64,000 nucleotides of DNA from Streptoalloteichus tenebrarius. Its GTDB lineage: Bacteria; Actinomycetota; Actinomycetes; Mycobacteriales; Pseudonocardiaceae. Location: the NCBI RefSeq assembly GCF_024171885.1, contig NZ_JAMTCP010000029.1:16001-80000 (forward strand), read 5' to 3'. Both the position numbers and the translations under genes were made by a program. Each line of letters starts with the position of its first letter. Position 1 is the stretch's first letter. Below the pieces are notes generated by a model. That model was not told the origin of the DNA. It did not search any database and saw nothing but the letters and a program-made list of their open reading frames with translations. Shown one piece after another: positions 60,927-64,000 of this stretch.

Positions 60927-61967
60927 ATGACTGTGCGCTTCCCGCGTCTCGGCGGCCTGGCGGCCGGCCTCGCCGCGACCGCGCTCGCGCTCTCCGCCTG
61001 TGGCGGCGCCGGCTCGGCGGCCTCCGACGGGGACAGGGTCAGGGTCGTGGCCTCCACCAACGTGTGGGGCAGCGTCGCGCAGGCCGTGGGCGGCGACGCC
61101 GTCGAGGTGAAGTCGATCGTCAGCGACCCGGCCACCGACCCGCACTCCTACGAGAGCACACCCGCCGACGCCGCCGAGATCAGCAAGGCGCGGCTCGTGG
61201 TGTTCAACGGCGGCGGCTACGACCGCTTCGTCGAGAAGATCCTCGCCTCGTCCGGAGGGGACCGGCGCACGGTCGAGGCCGTCAAGGCCGCCCAGCACGA
61301 CCACGCCGACCACAAGGACCAGCCCAGCACCGCCCCCACCTCGGCCGCCCCCACCTCGGCCGCTGACGGGCACGGGCACGACGACCACGGCTCCGACAAG
61401 CCCGAGGCCAGCGCCTCGGGCGGTGGGCACCACCACGACCACGGGGCGAACGAGCACGTCTGGTACGACCTGCACGCCGTGAGCCACGTGGCCGACGAGG
61501 TGGCCAAGCAGCTCGGCGAGCTGAAGGCCGACAAGAAGGACCAGTTCACGCGCAACGCGCAGCAGTTCAAGGACCGGCTCTCCACGCTGGACGCCAGGGT
61601 GGACGGGATCGCGAAGGCCCACCAGGGGGTCAAGGTGCTGGCCACCGAGCCCATCGCCCACTACCTGCTGGAGCAGGCCAAGCTCACCGACGTCACGCCC
61701 AAGGCGTTCGTCGAGGCCGTCGAGGAGGAGAACGACCCGCCGGCCGTGGCCGTCGCCGAGGTCGAGCGGCTCCTGGCCAGCCGTGAGCCGAAGGTGCTCG
61801 TGCACAACCCGCAGACCGAGTCGCCGGTCACCCGCCAGGTGCGGGAGAAGGCGACCGCGGCCGGGCTCGGGGTGGTCGAGATGACCGAGACGCTGCCGCA
61901 GGGCAAGGATTACCTGTCGTGGATGGACGAGCAGGTGGGCAACCTCGAGGCGGCGTTGAAGCGATGA
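60927..61967 (+). CDS. znuA: zinc ABC transporter binding lipoprotein (ZnuA-like)
   Basis: This 346-residue cluster A-I metal-binding protein has a signal peptide with lipobox ALSAC (Cys25). It carries the metal ligand in DPHSYE (His73), a His/Asp-rich flexible loop (about 124-172, with HDHADH and HHHDHG), NEHVWYDL (His177), and further ligands in the C-terminal half. The His-rich loop is typical of zinc, rather than manganese, proteins. ATG 60927 is 9 bases after GGAG; ATG 60921 is too close. It overlaps znuC by ATGA. A Zur-like dyad precedes it. Confidence 0.92.
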   Translation: MTVRFPRLGGLAAGLAATALALSACGGAGSAASDGDRVRVVASTNVWGSVAQAVGGDAVEVKSIVSDPATDPHSYESTPADAAEISKARLVVFNGGGYDRFVEKILASSGGDRRTVEAVKAAQHDHADHKDQPSTAPTSAAPTSAADGHGHDDHGSDKPEASASGGGHHHDHGANEHVWYDLHAVSHVADEVAKQLGELKADKKDQFTRNAQQFKDRLSTLDARVDGIAKAHQGVKVLATEPIAHYLLEQAKLTDVTPKAFVEAVEEENDPPAVAVAEVERLLASREPKVLVHNPQTESPVTRQVREKATAAGLGVVEMTETLPQGKDYLSWMDEQVGNLEAALKR

Positions 61968-62812
61968 GCGAGGCCACGACCGTCGCGGAGGCGCGCGCCG
62001 GAGGGGCGGGGCCCAGCCCGCTCGTCCGGCTGCGCGCCGCCCGCCTCGCCTACGGCTCCCGCGTGCTGTGGGACGGGCTGGACCTCGACGTCGCGCCCGG
62101 CGAGTTCCTCGCCGTGCTCGGGCCGAACGGCTCCGGCAAGACCAGCCTGATGCGCGTGCTGCTCGGGCTGCGGCCGCTCACCTCCGGGACGGTCGAGATC
62201 GGCGGCGAGCCCGCGCACCGGGGCAGCCGGCGGATCGGCTACGTGCCGCAGCAACGCGCCGTCGACCCCACCCTCGCCGTCCGGGGGCGCGACCTGGTCG
62301 GGCTCGGCTGGGACGGCCACCACTGGGGACTCGGCCTGCGGGGCCGCCGGGAGCGGCGGCGCCGGGTCGACGCCGCGCTGGCGGCCGTGGGAGCCACCCG
62401 CTACGCGAACCAGCCCGTCGGGCTGCTCTCCGGCGGTGAGCAGCAGCGGCTCCGGGTGGCGCAGGCGCTGGTCGGCGACCCCGACGTGCTGCTGTGCGAC
62501 GAGCCGCTGCTGTCCCTCGACCTCGCCCACCAGCGCGTGGTCAGCGAGCTGGTGGCCCGCAGGGCCAGGGAGCACGGCACCGCCGTGCTGTTCGTGACCC
62601 ACGAGATCAACCCGGTGCTGCCGCTGGTCGACCGGGTGCTGTACCTGGTCAACGGGCGGTTCCGGATCGGCCCGCCGGACGAGGTGATGACCTCGGAGAC
62701 GCTGACCGAGCTGTACGGCACGCCGGTCCAGGTGGTCAGGGTCGGCGACCGGATCATCGTGGCCGGCGCCGAGAACGGCGGCGGCCAGCACCACGTGCAG
62801 GAGACCCCGTGA
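61964..62812 (+). CDS. znuC: zinc ABC transporter ATPase (ZnuC-like)
   Basis: This 282-residue ATPase has Walker A GPNGSGKTS, the signature LLSGGEQQRLR and Walker B VLLCDEPLLSLD, with switch His in FVTHE. It belongs to the metal-transport ABC group by its arrangement with znuA and znuB. The start overlaps znuA and the stop overlaps znuB. The C-terminal tail contains a His pair (GGGQHHVQ), possibly metal-related. Confidence 0.93.
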   Translation: MSEATTVAEARAGGAGPSPLVRLRAARLAYGSRVLWDGLDLDVAPGEFLAVLGPNGSGKTSLMRVLLGLRPLTSGTVEIGGEPAHRGSRRIGYVPQQRAVDPTLAVRGRDLVGLGWDGHHWGLGLRGRRERRRRVDAALAAVGATRYANQPVGLLSGGEQQRLRVAQALVGDPDVLLCDEPLLSLDLAHQRVVSELVARRAREHGTAVLFVTHEINPVLPLVDRVLYLVNGRFRIGPPDEVMTSETLTELYGTPVQVVRVGDRIIVAGAENGGGQHHVQETP

Positions 62813-63654
62813 CCCGGTTCCTCGACCTGTCCGCCACGCTCGACCTGCTCGGCTACGACTTCGTCCAGCACGCCCTGCTCGCGGCGGCCGTGCTCGGGCT
62901 GGTGTCCGGCGCGCTGGCCCCGCTCGTCGTCGCGCGGCAGATGTCCTTCGCCGTCCACGGCACCGCCGAGCTGGCCTTCACCGGCGGCGCGGCCGCGTTG
63001 CTGCTCGGCTGGAGCGTGGGGGCCGGCGCGCTCGCCGGAGCCGTGGTCGCGGCGTTGCTGCTCGGCCTGCTCGGCCAGCGCGACGGCGAACGCGACTCGG
63101 TCATCGGCGTCGTCCTGTCGTTCGGGCTCGGCCTCGGCGTGCTGCTGCTGTGGCTCTACCCCGGCCGGGCGGCCAACAAGTTCAGCCTGCTCGTGGGCCA
63201 GATCGTCGGGGTCGACAGCACCGACCTGGCGTTGCTCGCCGGGGCCGCGCTCGTGGTGCTGGTGGTGCTGGCGGTGGTCTACCGCCCTCTGTTGTTCTCC
63301 AGCGTCGACCCGGCCGTCGCGGTGGCGCGCGGGGTCCCGGCGCGGGCGCTCTCCCCGCTGTTCGCGGTGCTCGTCGGCGTGGCCACGGCGCTGGGCGTGC
63401 AGACGGTGGGCGCGCTGCTGGTCCTGGCGCTGATGGTGACGCCGGGCGCGGCGGCCACGCGCGTGACGGCGAACCCGGTGTTGGCCACGGTGCTCGCCGT
63501 GGTGTTCGCGGAGGTAGCCGCGGTCGGCGGCATCCTGCTCTCGTTGGCGCCCGGGGTCCCGGTGAGCGGTTTCGTCACCGGCATCTCGTTCCTGATCTAC
63601 CTGGCCTGTCGCGGCGTCGCCGCCACCCGCCGCCGCCGGGTGGCCGCGGCCTGA
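62809..63654 (+). CDS. znuB: zinc ABC transporter permease (ZnuB-like)
   Basis: This 281-residue ABC-3 family permease has about eight predicted helices. The motif MSFAVHGTAELAFTGGAAALLLG near the start and VGALLVLALMVTPGAAA at about 205 are typical of ZnuB/MntB permeases. GTG 62809 overlaps the znuC stop. It is the last gene of the zinc operon, followed by a 16-bp tandem repeat. Confidence 0.93.
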   Translation: MTRFLDLSATLDLLGYDFVQHALLAAAVLGLVSGALAPLVVARQMSFAVHGTAELAFTGGAAALLLGWSVGAGALAGAVVAALLLGLLGQRDGERDSVIGVVLSFGLGLGVLLLWLYPGRAANKFSLLVGQIVGVDSTDLALLAGAALVVLVVLAVVYRPLLFSSVDPAVAVARGVPARALSPLFAVLVGVATALGVQTVGALLVLALMVTPGAAATRVTANPVLATVLAVVFAEVAAVGGILLSLAPGVPVSGFVTGISFLIYLACRGVAATRRRRVAAA

Positions 63655-63678
63655 CCCGGGTCCGCCGGCCCGCCGGCC

Positions 63679-63774
63679 CACCGATCCACCAGGTCACCGA
63701 TCCACCAGGTCACCGATCCACCAGGTCACCGATCCACCAGGTCACCGATCCACCAGGTCACCGATCCACCGGGT
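63679..63774. repeat. 16-bp tandem repeat, 6 copies
   Basis: Six units of CACCGATCCACCAGGT, the first five identical and the sixth with one change. It lies between the converging znuB gene and the truncated gene at the window end. Confidence 0.95.
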
Positions 63775-63837
63775 CACCGGGCCGGCGCGGTCGGGCTCGC
63801 CGGGCGCTGACCGGGGCCCGGGTCGTCCCGGTCCTGG

Positions 63838-64000
63838 TCAGCGGACCGGGTTGGCCTGGAGGACCTGCCCGATCCGCTCGATCACCCTGTCCTCGGTCAG
63901 CGGGGACCGCCCGGCGACCAGGTTCCGCTCGACCATGGAGAAGACCACGACCTGGCGGTCGGCCAGCAGGGACGCGTGCGCGTCGATCTTCTGGGCGAAG
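63838..64000 (-). CDS. C-terminal part of an unidentified protein, cut by window edge
   Basis: The last 53 codons of a leftward gene. The visible residues run FAQKIDAHASLLADRQ... to LQANPVR before TGA at 63838-63840. The GC-biased third positions and helical pattern (TEDRVIERIGQVLQ) look coding. The start is outside the window and no family can be named. Confidence 0.7.
   Translation of the reverse strand, partial: FAQKIDAHASLLADRQVVVFSMVERNLVAGRSPLTEDRVIERIGQVLQANPVR

Overview
The window comes from a very GC-rich actinomycete chromosome. Third codon positions are almost always G or C, GTG starts are common, and genes overlap by ATGA or GTGA. The mix of a das/csn amino-sugar system, EspG/PPE-type ESX proteins, DUF6230/DUF6114 pairs and trehalose genes fits the Pseudonocardiaceae (Saccharothrix, Actinosynnema or Lentzea-like). 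That placement is inference. No CRISPR array, rRNA or insertion sequence was seen; there is one tRNA gene.

Layout. 0-7 kb: two doubtful small ORFs, an FAD monooxygenase divergent from a TetR regulator, a lower-GC patch of small genes (Xis-like HTH, small membrane protein, small secreted protein) and a secreted alpha-lytic-type protease. 7-13 kb: a type VII secretion accessory operon (PE-like, repeat-bearing PPE-like, EspG) and a membrane protein. 13-15 kb: a drug-type MFS pump and a hypothetical. 15-22 kb: dasR divergent from dasA-dasB-dasC, a GH3 N-acetylglucosaminidase and a double-SIS sugar isomerase/deaminase. 22-30 kb: a FadR-type regulator, a subtilase, an N-acetylglucosamine-type kinase and a DUF3159 membrane protein. 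30-37 kb: a csnR-K operon (ROK regulator, ABC importer, GH4, kinase) like the chitosan-oligosaccharide operon of Streptomyces. 37-43 kb: SGNH hydrolase, ADP-ribosylglycohydrolase, two tandem FAD monooxygenases and their TetR. 43-48 kb: DUF6230/DUF6114 pair, MerR regulator, tRNA-Thr(UGU), ThrE-like exporter. 48-53 kb: otsA and an unusual OtsB-GH15 fusion. 53-60 kb: two LacI regulators, a maltose-type ABC importer and msiK. 60-64 kb: a zinc-type ABC importer and the end of a truncated gene.

How the genes work together. Three sugar ABC importers (das, csn, maltose-type) have a binding protein and two permeases but no ATPase. The only sugar-type ATPase is MsiK at 59.7 kb, which in Streptomyces energises several such importers. 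Sites resembling the DasR operator (dre) lie before dasA (16141-16156), inside the end of the GH3 gene just ahead of the isomerase (20710-20725), and before msiK (59622-59637). A fourth, weaker dre-like palindrome (30054-30065) lies beside a second palindrome directly before csnR. The window therefore looks like a concentrated chitin/chitosan amino-sugar assimilation network whose shared ATPase, and perhaps whose chitosan branch, answer to DasR. Other notable items are the OtsB-trehalase-family fusion, the seven-unit repeat region of the PPE-like protein, tandem palindromic operators before the monooxygenase pair, a dispersed element carrying paired DnaA-box-like sequences, and a recurrent GTCCACNGTGGAC palindrome.
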